From assembly GCF_905212365.1 (NCBI RefSeq), contig NZ_CAJMEH010000002.1, forward strand, positions 1 to 64,000: 64,000 nt of DNA, in the 5' to 3' direction. The stretch comes from an uncultured Phascolarctobacterium sp. GTDB lineage: Bacteria > Bacillota > Negativicutes > Acidaminococcales > Acidaminococcaceae. Below, piece by piece: positions 1 to 8,936 of the stretch; position 1 is the stretch's first letter; the number at the start of each line of letters is the position of its first letter. The notes under the pieces are model-generated. The model was not told where the DNA came from and made no database searches. It saw only the letters and a list, made by a program, of their open reading frames with translations. The translations under genes and the position numbers were made by a program.

Positions 1-66
1 AAAGCGCCCACCACACAAACGTTAGAGCGCCGACCACAGCTTTTGGCAAAGACCCTTAAATTAAGC

Positions 67-711
67 TCATTGCACTTTTTCTATTAAATCTATAACATCA
101 CAGCAAAGGAGTCGTGCAAGCATTATCAAATATTCTGCTTGAGCTTTATTGATATTTTTCTTCCGCTGTTCATACTGCTGAATAGTACGCAGCGGAACTC
201 CGGATAACTCGGCAAGCTCCCGCTGGCTTAACCCAGCCCTACGCCGCAAAAGCTTAAGATTAGTTTCCGGCTTCGCGGCTTTATACAAAGCATTCATTTT
301 ATCCACGAATTGCCGGATATCCATTTCATGAAAAGGATAATAAAGGCCAAGCATATCTTTAACAGCCACATACCGCACTATCTCTGCAAAGCTCATGGCA
401 GTAACCCACTGATAATAGGCCAAAGCCCATCCCAGCCAGTATTCTGCACTGCGAGCCACAGAATATTTAGGCTTGATACGCTCGTAAGAAGCCCCAGCCT
501 TATCCAATACTTCATAAGCCAGCTCCACACCGGACATACCTACAATAACAGAAAAATCACCGCTGGCGAATCTGTCTGCCACACCAGATTTCATAAATAA
601 ATCAAAAAACTTTTCCAAATCGTATTTAAGATCGTACACAGCAAAATCCAGCATGCGTCCGAGCGCAGTACGGGCTTTATCCAAATAAACCTTATCGTAA
701 GCGTAAATCAT
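67..711 (-). CDS. HTH (XRE-type) protein, probable antitoxin of a DUF3990 pair
   Basis: 214 residues. The last third (about residues 148-212) reads as an XRE/Cro-type helix-turn-helix, with LSQRELAELSGVPLRTIQQ as the two DNA-contact helices. The first 145 residues, rich in aromatic and charged residues, match no domain I can name with certainty. It follows a DUF3990 gene and overlaps its 3' end by 20 bp, so the two are translationally coupled; this is the usual layout of a toxin with a DNA-binding antitoxin. It may repress the shared promoter, where a palindrome covers the -35 box. Antitoxin function is inferred from the neighbourhood, not from sequence identity. Confidence 0.7.
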   Translation of the reverse strand: MIYAYDKVYLDKARTALGRMLDFAVYDLKYDLEKFFDLFMKSGVADRFASGDFSVIVGMSGVELAYEVLDKAGASYERIKPKYSVARSAEYWLGWALAYYQWVTAMSFAEIVRYVAVKDMLGLYYPFHEMDIRQFVDKMNALYKAAKPETNLKLLRRRAGLSQRELAELSGVPLRTIQQYEQRKKNINKAQAEYLIMLARLLCCDVIDLIEKVQ

Positions 712-1369
712 CGGGCTTCATCTCCTCATCCATAATCTGTATAATATACAGATCTCCACGTCGCCGCCTATTACGCTCCACATTAAAATATTCTCGACGC
801 GCAGTTTGATCACGCAAAAGCTTTTTTACATACCATTCTTTACTTTCAGCAAGCTCACTGCCGGTAAATTTGATACGTTCAAAAGCTTTCTTGCTCTTAA
901 GCACAAACTGCTGACCTAACTTTCCTAAATGCATAGCGTTATTAAGCTGCCGATAAGATATGGTACCATTGATGAAATCCTGCGCAAAAGAAAAATAGCT
1001 GTCATCAGCACGATGACCGATTATCGCATCATAATCTTCATAAGGAGCAGCAAAATTAGCAAGCAAATATTCCTTAGCTTCCAAAGCCAAACCAGAAGGT
1101 ACGTCAAACTCGCGATTTTGCAGCAATATTGTAAGCCAATGTAAAATACAATATTGCGAAGCATTCAAGTCAAGTATTTTCATTCCATCGCATTCAAGCT
1201 CATAACAATTGGCATAACCATCCTGATCCTTGCTCACGCCCCACTCCTTAGCCATATCGATACTATCAGTACAATAAAAACCTAGACCATAGTCATTGTA
1301 GCGCTTGCCATATCCAAAAACAGGCTTCTCAATTATATTTAAAGAACCATGATAAAGCTTCCTAATCAT
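692..1369 (-). CDS. DUF3990 domain protein, probable toxin
   Basis: 225 residues. The N-terminus has the DUF3990 signature: LYHGS at residues 5-9, then YNDYGLGFYCT and an AKEWG segment. The His-Gly-Ser and Tyr-x-Thr-like motifs recall the ADP-ribosyltransferase fold, so a nucleotide- or NAD-using toxin is plausible, but no activity can be read from the sequence. It is the first gene of a two-gene unit with the HTH protein, reading from a promoter just upstream. The basic tail (RRREYFNVERNRRRRGD-like) is unusual but ends cleanly. The pair sits among defence-type genes in an AT-rich block. Confidence 0.7.
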   Translation of the reverse strand: MIRKLYHGSLNIIEKPVFGYGKRYNDYGLGFYCTDSIDMAKEWGVSKDQDGYANCYELECDGMKILDLNASQYCILHWLTILLQNREFDVPSGLALEAKEYLLANFAAPYEDYDAIIGHRADDSYFSFAQDFINGTISYRQLNNAMHLGKLGQQFVLKSKKAFERIKFTGSELAESKEWYVKKLLRDQTARREYFNVERNRRRRGDLYIIQIMDEEMKPDDLRLR

Positions 1370-1394
1370 ATACGCACCATCTCCATTCGCCTAT

Positions 1395-1433
1395 ATTATA
1401 CATCTAAAGGAGTAGTTTGTTGATATTACAACA
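1395..1433 (-). promoter_or_regulatory. Promoter and operator-like palindrome of the DUF3990/HTH pair
   Basis: On the minus strand a TCAACA -35 box (1418-1423) is separated by exactly 17 bases from a perfect TATAAT -10 box (1395-1400). A perfect 5-6-5 palindrome, TGTTG-N6-CAACA (1418-1433), covers the -35 box. This is the expected place for an HTH antitoxin to block RNA polymerase, so autoregulation is likely. The start codon lies 25 bases downstream of the -10 box. Confidence 0.6.
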
Positions 1434-1451
1434 GCAATATTCCTTGTATCA

Positions 1452-3143
1452 CTAAAATCCTGCTTTATGTAGTTCATCCAACATTGCTGGCCTGCGGCGG
1501 TAGATATCACGCCATTCTGAAGCAATTGCTTTTGTTAACTCAATACCATCAGGATATCTTTTTATTTTCTTTAAATACTTCATCAACTTTTGATAAGCGC
1601 TACGCTGCGTAGCAATCTTTACTTCCTGTGTAACATACTGAATATATTGATTCCGCACTTGCTCAGGATATCTTTCCCTTAAAACCTTTTCATAACTATC
1701 TAAATCATGAATTATCCCAGACTGTAATATTTCTTCCAACAAGCGCTCATGCATATTTTCCTGTACTAACAGATTATACCTAATCCAATAACAGGTTCTG
1801 GCAGCTAGAATTTTTTCACGATAATTTGACCATTCATTAGGTAACACCAGTTCTTTAAGCATAAAAACATACTGCAAATTATCTTGTCTAATGCTAAATA
1901 TGTAATTTATTAATTCTTGCTTGTATGCCTCAAACTGATTACTCTCACGATAAATCTCCAATAAACGCCGGATATAATCGTCAACTATACCTAACGATTT
2001 AGCATCTGCTTGTTTACCTTCAATTAATAACTGTACCGCAGCCTGCACTTTATTCATTCGCATATAAGTATCAGCCAGCGCAAGTCTTACCCTAGGAAAA
2101 TTGCGATACTTATTTTGATAAGCCAAAATTTCTTTGTCAGCATATTTTAGCTGCCGCATAATCTGTATGCGATTCAACAATTTATCTTCAATATAATACC
2201 GTGCTATTGAATGTCTATCGCTATCTGCTATCATGCCGGTAATATCTTCATCAAGCATTTTCAGCTTTTCTTGCAAGAAATCTTCCTCATGAAATTCCTG
2301 TATCAGTAAATTATACAAATACTCATAAATAAAATCACTTTCTTTGAACTCCTGCAAATATCTCTTAGCCGCAGCAAAAATTTTTCTTTTTTGCTGGCTA
2401 TCGCTCTGCTTCAATATCAGCCGCCACAATTCAGAACAAGTATCCCCTAACATTGTCAAACCGCCGCTTGAATCGTCCATTTCCTGCTCACTGGCACAGA
2501 AAATCCCCTCGTACACCAACTCAAAAGCTTGTATACAAAAATTACTTTCCAACAGCTTTTTCACAGTATCCTCAAGGTAAGCGCTTAGCGAACAAATATA
2601 GTCATATGCATGATTCCAATCGATAAAGCCGTCTTCATACTCATATAAATCAGCTATATCGTAAATTTTGCCTTTCAATTCCTGTATATGCGGCCCACCA
2701 ACAAACTTAGCATATTTAAGCAGTAAATCCTTCCTTACATCGCTGTTATCCAAAGCTAATTTTAATAAAAACTCTCGCAGCTCTGTTTCCGTCATCCGCT
2801 CTATGATAACACTTAATTCCTGAGCTTTCTTAAACCGCTCATCTTTACGTTTTTGTACGGATAAATCATCTTGCTCCCCTGTCAATTTATATAAAACTGC
2901 CGCCATATGCTTGCAGTTATTACCATCTTCTGCATAAGGACACTCACAACTCATTTGTACAACTTTTTCATTACGCAATACTATATTAACCGTATAATCT
3001 TCTGTTCCACTAACCACCGAAGTATATCCCAATGCCGTTCTTGTAATATTACGCACATAATCCAATAAACAATACGAAAAACCTCGACTTAAAATATGCT
3101 TTTGAAACAAATGCCTCCATCCATTTATTTTTACCGTATCCAT
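1452..3143 (-). CDS. SWIM zinc-finger domain protein
   Basis: About 563 residues from the ATG at 3143, chosen because AGGAG lies 8 bases upstream; the frame runs 12 codons further up but without a ribosome site. A SWIM zinc finger, CEC-PYAEDGNNC-KH (pattern CxCx(n)CxH), lies near residues 70-87. The remainder is helical and repeat-like, resembling the alpha-helical tails of SWIM proteins in Firmicutes. SWIM proteins are often encoded beside SNF2-type helicases, but none is present here. The function is unknown; nucleic-acid or protein binding is the family expectation. It shares no promoter with the DUF3990 pair. Confidence 0.8.
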   Translation of the reverse strand: MDTVKINGWRHLFQKHILSRGFSYCLLDYVRNITRTALGYTSVVSGTEDYTVNIVLRNEKVVQMSCECPYAEDGNNCKHMAAVLYKLTGEQDDLSVQKRKDERFKKAQELSVIIERMTETELREFLLKLALDNSDVRKDLLLKYAKFVGGPHIQELKGKIYDIADLYEYEDGFIDWNHAYDYICSLSAYLEDTVKKLLESNFCIQAFELVYEGIFCASEQEMDDSSGGLTMLGDTCSELWRLILKQSDSQQKRKIFAAAKRYLQEFKESDFIYEYLYNLLIQEFHEEDFLQEKLKMLDEDITGMIADSDRHSIARYYIEDKLLNRIQIMRQLKYADKEILAYQNKYRNFPRVRLALADTYMRMNKVQAAVQLLIEGKQADAKSLGIVDDYIRRLLEIYRESNQFEAYKQELINYIFSIRQDNLQYVFMLKELVLPNEWSNYREKILAARTCYWIRYNLLVQENMHERLLEEILQSGIIHDLDSYEKVLRERYPEQVRNQYIQYVTQEVKIATQRSAYQKLMKYLKKIKRYPDGIELTKAIASEWRDIYRRRPAMLDELHKAGF

Positions 3144-3384
3144 CGATGATACTCCTTCTATCACAAAAATATAGTTCAAATTCTAATTCATATCAAGCCT
3201 TTTATTTTGTTATCAAATATTATGTCAGCTAAAACACGCCGCGAAACAGAAATTCTCAAATAAAAAGAGAAAACTTTTGAATAAAATCTAAACTTCCACG
3301 TAAAATTTTAGCGAATCTATCCGTTCCAAATAGTTTTTCACAGTCTCTCTATTTTATAACTGGTTTAAGCTTATCGCCACAATG

Positions 3385-4661
3385 CTATACGCACCAAGCA
3401 GCATATAACGGCACTGATTTTATTCCATTATCCAAGCCAAAATTTCTGCCTGACAGGCGAATGCTCTCCTTAATATTATATCTCTTAACAAAAGATTGCA
3501 GGCTTTTGGAGCGAACATTTATATTAGTCTTGCATTCCACCGGCACAACCACACCATTTTTGATGATAACAAAATCAATTTCCGCAGTGCTGTTGCTTTC
3601 CCAATAATTTAAATTATAGCCGTTAGCCTTTAATTGTACGGCTACATAATTTTCTGTTAAGCTCCCCAGAAATTGACTGGCTAAAGCAAAGCTTTGTTTC
3701 GTCAGCTGTATTCTTACAGAAAAAATTCCCGTATCGCTAAAATATAATTTAAAACTGCTCAAATCCTCATACGCAGCCAATGGCATCAACCCTTGCTCAC
3801 ATTTCGTACATTTCAATACAATGCCGCTTTGTACCAGCCAATCTATAGCCGTGCCATACAAAGACGCCCTGGCCCTCATCCGAATAAGCTTATATTGAAA
3901 CTTCTTATTTTCCTTTGCCAATTGCGCTGGCAAAGAATCATAAGCTTCTGCAATCTTAACGCTTTCCGCCATACCGGCATATTTAGCCATATCAGCTACA
4001 TATGAATTATAAATAAAACGCTTCAATTCATCAGCATTACGTCCCTCTAAATACGCGCTAACTACGGCCGGCATTCCACCAGTCAATAAATATTCCTGAT
4101 AAAGCAGCATAGCCTCCTGATGTATTGATTTAGGTAATGGGGCATTGTTTATAAAGCAATACTGAATCATTTGACACAGCATTTTCTTTCCTTTCGCCCA
4201 TAAAAACTCTTCCATATCCAAGGGATAAAGACGCATAATTTGCACTTTACCTACAGGGAAAGAAAAATTTTGCCGGTTAATAGCTACTCCCAATAAACTT
4301 CCTGCCGCTACAACACAGTACTGAGGCGCTTGCTCAGCAAAATATTTCAAAGAAGTCAGCGCTCGTTCACAGCTTTGAATTTCATCAAAAATCAAAAGCG
4401 TTTCTTCTGCCTTTATCTGTACGTTATACAATTCTTCAATAGTTTGAATTATAAAATCTGGATTGATACGCATATCCAAATAAGACGCCAAAATTCTGTC
4501 TTCTTCAAAATTTATATATACCACATTGGCAAAATATTCTTGTCCAAATTGCTGCAAAATATAGGTTTTTCTACTTGTCTGGCTCCATATAAAAGTAATG
4601 GCAATCGGTTTTTACCAGAAGTACGCCATGCTTCTAATTTGTCCATAATCTTTCTTTTCAT
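3385..4661 (-). pseudogene. AAA ATPase with DUF4143 domain, frameshifted in the P-loop
   Basis: The start is the ATG at 4661, with GGAGG 10 bases upstream. The first 30 codons give MKRKIMDKLEAW...LLLYGARQV, and the next residues should be GKT. Instead the reading frame breaks at 4566-4572: the DNA reads GTAGAAAAACC where GTAGGAAAAACC would restore GARQVGKTYIL. The remaining 390 codons are open and contain the Walker B-like LLIFDEIQ and a C-terminal DUF4143 domain with the nuclease-like VPVECKTN segment. The family consists of ATPases of unknown function with a restriction-endonuclease-like tail. A single-base deletion inside Walker A should inactivate the protein; a sequencing error is the alternative. 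Confidence 0.75.
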
Positions 4662-5165
4662 TCAATATAAGCCTCCAAATCTTCTGTTGGTTATACTCAT
4701 CTTTTCATTATAATAAAATGAACTTGCATAAATTCTCTCAAAAGCACCTGATTTAGCAACAATCGTTCCTTCTATCATCTCCTTGAGTCCAGAAGAAATA
4801 ATATAATGCTCCACTATAATGCCCTTTTGTCTGCCGTATCCTCTTATTCGTTCAAACCAGTCTTCAACCCCTGGAAACAATTGTACTTTAGCTCCATACT
4901 CAGCCAATTTAGCTTTAGTGAACAGTACTTTTCCTTCAGCTTCCTCTTTCATACAAAGCATATAAGCAAGATTTTGATCCATTTCATTATCTTTTGCCAA
5001 CGAATTAGATTTTTTCCAAAACTCTGCTATTTCATATCCCACCGACTGAATGTATCCTTGGGCCTGCATATCATCCGGCGATAATGTTTTATCAAAATCA
5101 TAGCATATGGCAAGCACCGGTTGTGCCTCTTTATATTTTCTTTCATATTTGTTTGTTAGCTGCAT
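4662..5165 (-). pseudogene. HAD-family hydrolase, C-terminally truncated
   Basis: 167 residues. It has HAD motif I (CYDFDKTLSPDD, nucleophile and acid Asp) near residue 22 and motif II (ISSGLKE, Ser), but lacks the motif III Lys and the motif IV acidic pair that complete the active site. From memory the family is about 270 residues, and continues past YASSFYYNE. Here the frame leaves the family after FYYNE, runs 13 codons through the leader of the DUF4143 ATPase gene and stops at a TGA directly abutting the ATPase ATG. The ATPase gene appears to have replaced the 3' third of this gene by insertion or deletion. Probably not catalytically active. Confidence 0.7.
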
Positions 5166-5185
5166 TTCTCAAATCCCCATTTCTA

Positions 5186-5837
5186 TCATTTTGTCAACGC
5201 GTTATCTACTCTGCTGTGAATTTCCTCCACCAACTTATGCAGAGTCGTACAAGGACACATTTGCGACGGTACTACTATATTTTCCTTATTAAACAAATCT
5301 AATTTAATTTTAGCTATTTGAATAGCACTCTTCTCATTACCATGAGAATTTAACAAACTATAAATTTTCGGATTTGCTTTTTTATATTTCACACCTGTTT
5401 GTTTCTCAAAGGTTTTAGCAAATTCACGACAGCAACTAACAGAATCATGATAATTATGCATTATGCCAAAATACGCATCAAACCATATCTCTATACATGG
5501 ATTTGACCACCCAACATTAATTTTTTGCTGCTCGGCATATTGAATAATTTTATCAAAATCCACTACTTGATCTCTATCAAATACAATCCATGGTTCAGCA
5601 TACTGAGGCTCAAGCGCTGACATTCGTTGACAAACATCTACTAATTCTTTAGTTTTAGCTTTAGACACACTTATAACTATACGGCCTTGCACTTCCTGCG
5701 ATAAAGAATCTCTTAAGCCATACAAGTAATTCTTCTCTGTTTCTTGAGTATCTGTCACAATAAAATAATGGCCTAGACTTGGAGTTCTTCTAGCAAATCC
5801 TACATCTTCGATTTCCAGTTCTATCTTCTTTAGCCAT
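5186..5837 (-). pseudogene. rloB: RloB family protein, frameshifted at codon 3
   Basis: The 190-codon open part carries RloB landmarks: TDTQETEKNYL (the TEK/TEP motif near the N-terminus), WIVFDRDQV (acidic Toprim-like motif) and VGWSNPCIEIWF. The natural start should be the ATG at 5837, two bases after the rloA stop, with GGGAG in front. From there the frame hits TAG at codon 16. Removing one A from the AAA run at 5829-5831 gives MAKKIELEIEDVGFARRTPS, continuous with the rest. A GTG at 5758 could still start a shorter protein, but would cut the first strand of the fold. RloB is a putative Toprim nuclease working with an RloA ATPase; the same pairing is seen in AbiL abortive-infection systems. 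Confidence 0.7.
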
Positions 5838-5839
5838 TG

Positions 5840-7102
5840 TCACTTTTCTCCCAACATATTTATAGATTTCAAGAAAGGAATAGCGCCATACTTGCCTAGC
5901 AAATAATTTTTTTCATAACTTGCATCCTTACGAATTTTACTGCCATCATCATCTATGAAATCTGCTAATGAATATAGAGAAGAAATACCATTATTATCTT
6001 TTTCCGTAAACCAAATTTCATCCCTACGAAGCAAATTATTAGATAACTGCCAAGAATCATGCGTAGTAAATATAAGCTGCGCATGATTTTTATTAATTTC
6101 AGGATTCAAAAAAGTTATTATGAAATTGCGCACAAGCAGCGGATGCAGTCTAGCATTAAGCTCATCAACGAATAAAACTCCACCTATATCCAATGTAGAG
6201 CGCAAAGCCGGATAAAGAGAAAACATCTTCAACGTGCCATCCGATTCTTCTTTTAATGGAATAGTTGCCGTTCCGCCATCAAGAGTACGATGCACAGCAT
6301 CTATTTTAATATGTTTGATATCTTCTTCATTATCCTTCATAACCTCTACATTAATCCTAATAATTGAAGGATCAAAAGTCGAAAGATACGAAACAACCTC
6401 TCGCTGAAGTTCTTCATTCTCTACAAATTTTTTGGGTATAAATGTTGATAATACTGCATTTTCATAAGGATTGCCAAAGTCAACAACTTCATTATTATAA
6501 AACCAATCTCTAATCATTTTTAATTTAGCTATTTTTAGTTTAGCACCAAGAGATACAACCAGCGTTTCCTTTTCCAAAGCAATTTCTATATTCTCTTTTA
6601 CTTTACTTGGAATACCAGATAAATCCAGTTCTTCAGGAGAACGATAAAAAATTCTTTTATATGCTCTCGCCGTTTTAGCCTTAGAATTTAACCATTCTTC
6701 TACAATACCTTTTTTGCCTAAAGTAAATCCATAATTATAAGATTTGCAGCTATTACTTTTATGATCTACAAAATAAACTTCAAAAGAAGAAACCTCTTCT
6801 TTACTTTGAATATCAAACAAAAATGGAGTCTGTTGAATTCCCGGGCTATTTGATTTTTTATCCTCTAAGCTTCCACCAAAAGCAAATGAATTAACAACAT
6901 AATTCATCATAAAACGAAAAGCTTTTATAACATTTGATTTACCACTGGCATTAGCACCAAAAATAGCTGCCGTTGGTAATATTTTTTCATTACCAACACA
7001 AACAATCCTATCAACATATTCTGTAATCTTGGTTGCAGAAAGGTCTAAAATCGTATCATCTTTAAAGGATTTAAAATTTTTAAAACGGAATTGCATCAAC
7101 AT
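5840..7102 (-). CDS. rloA: RloA/AbiL-like AAA ATPase
   Basis: About 420 residues from the ATG at 7102 (AGGAG 8 bases upstream; a GTG three codons earlier is less well placed). It begins MLMQFRFKNFKSFKDDTILDLS, typical of RecF/OLD-like AAA ATPases. Walker A is FGANASGKSNV near residue 47, Walker B is GGVLFVDELNARLHP, and the sensor-like FTTHDSWQL follows. It is followed by rloB with a 2-base gap. In defence systems such ATPases sense infection and activate the partner nuclease. With rloB frameshifted the pair may be silent. The gene itself looks intact. Confidence 0.8.
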   Translation of the reverse strand: MLMQFRFKNFKSFKDDTILDLSATKITEYVDRIVCVGNEKILPTAAIFGANASGKSNVIKAFRFMMNYVVNSFAFGGSLEDKKSNSPGIQQTPFLFDIQSKEEVSSFEVYFVDHKSNSCKSYNYGFTLGKKGIVEEWLNSKAKTARAYKRIFYRSPEELDLSGIPSKVKENIEIALEKETLVVSLGAKLKIAKLKMIRDWFYNNEVVDFGNPYENAVLSTFIPKKFVENEELQREVVSYLSTFDPSIIRINVEVMKDNEEDIKHIKIDAVHRTLDGGTATIPLKEESDGTLKMFSLYPALRSTLDIGGVLFVDELNARLHPLLVRNFIITFLNPEINKNHAQLIFTTHDSWQLSNNLLRRDEIWFTEKDNNGISSLYSLADFIDDDGSKIRKDASYEKNYLLGKYGAIPFLKSINMLGEK

Positions 7103-7207
7103 CTCAATCACTCCTTATTTCAATTATAATCACTTTAAAGAAAAAAAGCAACGCCAAACGAGATAAAAGCTCATTTAAGCGTTGATTTTAGTGCTTTATT
7201 ATTTATT

Positions 7208-7311
7208 GTATACTATTTCAGGCATAGAGCTCGACTTCCATCATGTTTTGCGTAATAGCTTAATTGCAAAACAAAGGTAAGTTCTATGCCTATTTTTATA
7301 ATAAAGTATAC
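7208..7311. repeat. Nested inverted repeat, structured-RNA or mobile-element candidate
   Basis: Three nested pairs of arms share one centre: GTATACT (7208-7214) with AGTATAC (7305-7311); AGGCATAGAGCT (7220-7231) with AGTTCTATGCCT (7280-7291), 11 of 12 matching; and GTTTTGC (7245-7251) with GCAAAAC (7266-7272). The block lies in the 732-base gene-free stretch 7112-7843. Either strand could fold into a long interrupted hairpin. No open frame of note lies inside. It could be a miniature mobile element, a small RNA or a bidirectional terminator. Confidence 0.55.
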
Positions 7312-7397
7312 ATGGATTCCATATCTAGGAAATTCAAGAGTGTGTGAGAGTGAGTGGGGGATGCGGATAAAAATTTGCGCAAAACTATTGACAGTAC

Positions 7398-7755
7398 CCT
7401 AAAAACGCCGTGCACGTGTAGCTCTCGGCGTGAAAATTACATACAAAATAACGTACCAAGAAAAAATCATTATCTTTCTCTCAGCCGAAAACATTTCTTT
7501 TATTAAATCAACTGCAGTAAATTTATAATCACATACATAATATGCTAAACCTGTAATAAGTCCAGCCGGTTAAAAATGCAAAAACTGCGACTACGGCGAA
7601 GCCAGCAAATAAATCAATAATATCAGCATATGGCCGCAAATATGGATAGGAAATACTTTCAATATACCATTGAGGGAAACCGAAAGAATGCTCCATAATC
7701 ATCAGAAAAACTGCTATTCCTTTTTCGTAAGCTCTCTTGTCAAGATAACACCTCT
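7398..7755 (-). pseudogene. Remnant of a membrane acyltransferase-like protein
   Basis: On the minus strand two abutting frames give hydrophobic protein text. The first reads from about 7755: DKRAYEKGIAVFLMIMEH, then SFGFPQWYIES and a membrane stretch ending LTGWTYY. The second frame, joined by a one-base shift, gives GLAYYVCDYKFTAVDLI and ends MIFSWYVILYVIFTPRA before a TAG at about 7398. The pattern is like the middle of a multi-pass acyltransferase of the glycan-modifying type 3 family, but this is recognised by style only. Both ends are missing. It borders the glycan locus and is probably one of its lost members. Confidence 0.4.
7401..7431 (-). terminator. Probable intrinsic terminator
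   Basis: On the minus strand ACGCCG and CGGCGT pair around a 15-base loop (7405-7431), followed by a run of five T. It sits at the end of the acyltransferase remnant. Confidence 0.45.
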
Positions 7756-7843
7756 AGTATGTTGAATAGTATTATGCAAAATATTATTATATCTCTATAC
7801 TTTTTATTGCCATGCACTGACAATAGTTCTATATCATTCTGCT

Positions 7844-8875
7844 CTATCTCTTTAGTTTATCTATTTTTCTTTTCCAATACCAAGACAAATAATTTTTTGT
7901 TTCAGTTTTCTCAACTAATTTACTCAAGCCAATAAATTGCAATATATTAGCTTCTTCCATAGAATAATCACGTAAAGGAGATATATCTCTATGCTTGTAT
8001 CCAGTAAATTCTTCACAACTTAAAATTAATTTATCTCTAAAAGATTTATATAAATCACTATTTTCTGTAGGATTATTAATATTAAAAAAATCAAGATTTT
8101 TCAGATACTCCTGCGTGCTCATGTGCCTTACAAAATTTTCCAGCCCACCAAAACGATATTCATTTTTATTATCATTTATTAACAAAACAGGCGTTTCTAA
8201 GGCCAAAGAAGGCATTGCACAATGTAATCTGCTAGTAATAATACAAGAAGCAGACTGATATGCGTCTAACAATTTAAATGCCAAATTATATTTATATTGG
8301 ATATCAAAAAAGCAATTGTTAGGAAGTTGCGGACTAATGCAATAAATCTTTTTTCTAGTGTTTTTTCGTAATACTGCTATCAATTCATCGCTAACATCCA
8401 CACATAATATATAATCTTGCTTCACAATTCTATCATTTTTTGGAAGAGTTAAAGTTAGGCAACCTGAAAAATAGGCCTTTATACCATGCTTTTCTAACAA
8501 CTGCATTGTATTTAAATCTCGCGCTCCTATAGGCTGATACTGTTTTAAATATTCTATATTTTTACTATAAAATAAATTGTCGACAAATTCTTTATTGGAT
8601 GGATTTATATGTATAGAAATCAATAACGGAGTTATAACATCACAAGGAGGCCCCTGCTTAGCATCATGTTGATACCATGCATTCATAATCATCTTTATTT
8701 TATCATTATTAATGTTTATCGTGGGGGCAAATGATTTAATGTTTTCTCTATCAATATAACAATCAATTCTAGGTAAGAAGCAACTTGCTGCAATACTTTG
8801 AATTTCATCGCCCAAATTAACTGATTCTGTATTTTTTAATCTACCATATTCATAACACAATAATCCATACTTCAT
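7844..8875 (-). CDS. Polysaccharide pyruvyl transferase family protein
   Basis: 343 residues. The N-terminal GLLCYEYG...NLGDEIQ and the C-terminal ASCIITSRLHCAMPSLALETPVLLI (family signature SRxHxxxxxxAxxxPV) mark the pyruvyl-transferase (CsaB-like) family. YQPIGARDLNTMQLLEKHGI in the middle is the conserved 'IGxRDxxT' segment. Members add ketal-linked pyruvate from phosphoenolpyruvate to surface sugars; some homologues in glycan loci act differently. The start at 8875 has GAGGGA 8 bases upstream. It is the last intact gene of the glycan locus in transcription order. The acceptor sugar cannot be told from sequence. Confidence 0.8.
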   Translation of the reverse strand: MKYGLLCYEYGRLKNTESVNLGDEIQSIAASCFLPRIDCYIDRENIKSFAPTININNDKIKMIMNAWYQHDAKQGPPCDVITPLLISIHINPSNKEFVDNLFYSKNIEYLKQYQPIGARDLNTMQLLEKHGIKAYFSGCLTLTLPKNDRIVKQDYILCVDVSDELIAVLRKNTRKKIYCISPQLPNNCFFDIQYKYNLAFKLLDAYQSASCIITSRLHCAMPSLALETPVLLINDNKNEYRFGGLENFVRHMSTQEYLKNLDFFNINNPTENSDLYKSFRDKLILSCEEFTGYKHRDISPLRDYSMEEANILQFIGLSKLVEKTETKNYLSWYWKRKIDKLKR

Positions 8876-8936
8876 TTAGAATCCCTCACTTCATATTTTA
8901 TATTATTTTTATCAATATATGGCAAATAACTATTCA

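Noticed and set aside
3180..3384. Gap between the ATPase remnant and the SWIM gene
   Set aside because: AT-rich, with no promoter pair at proper spacing, terminator or open frame that I could support.
7112..7843. Possible IS element in the 732-base gene-free stretch
   Set aside because: No transposase motif, no terminal repeats with target duplication; only the nested palindrome, a small terminator and the acyltransferase remnant were found.
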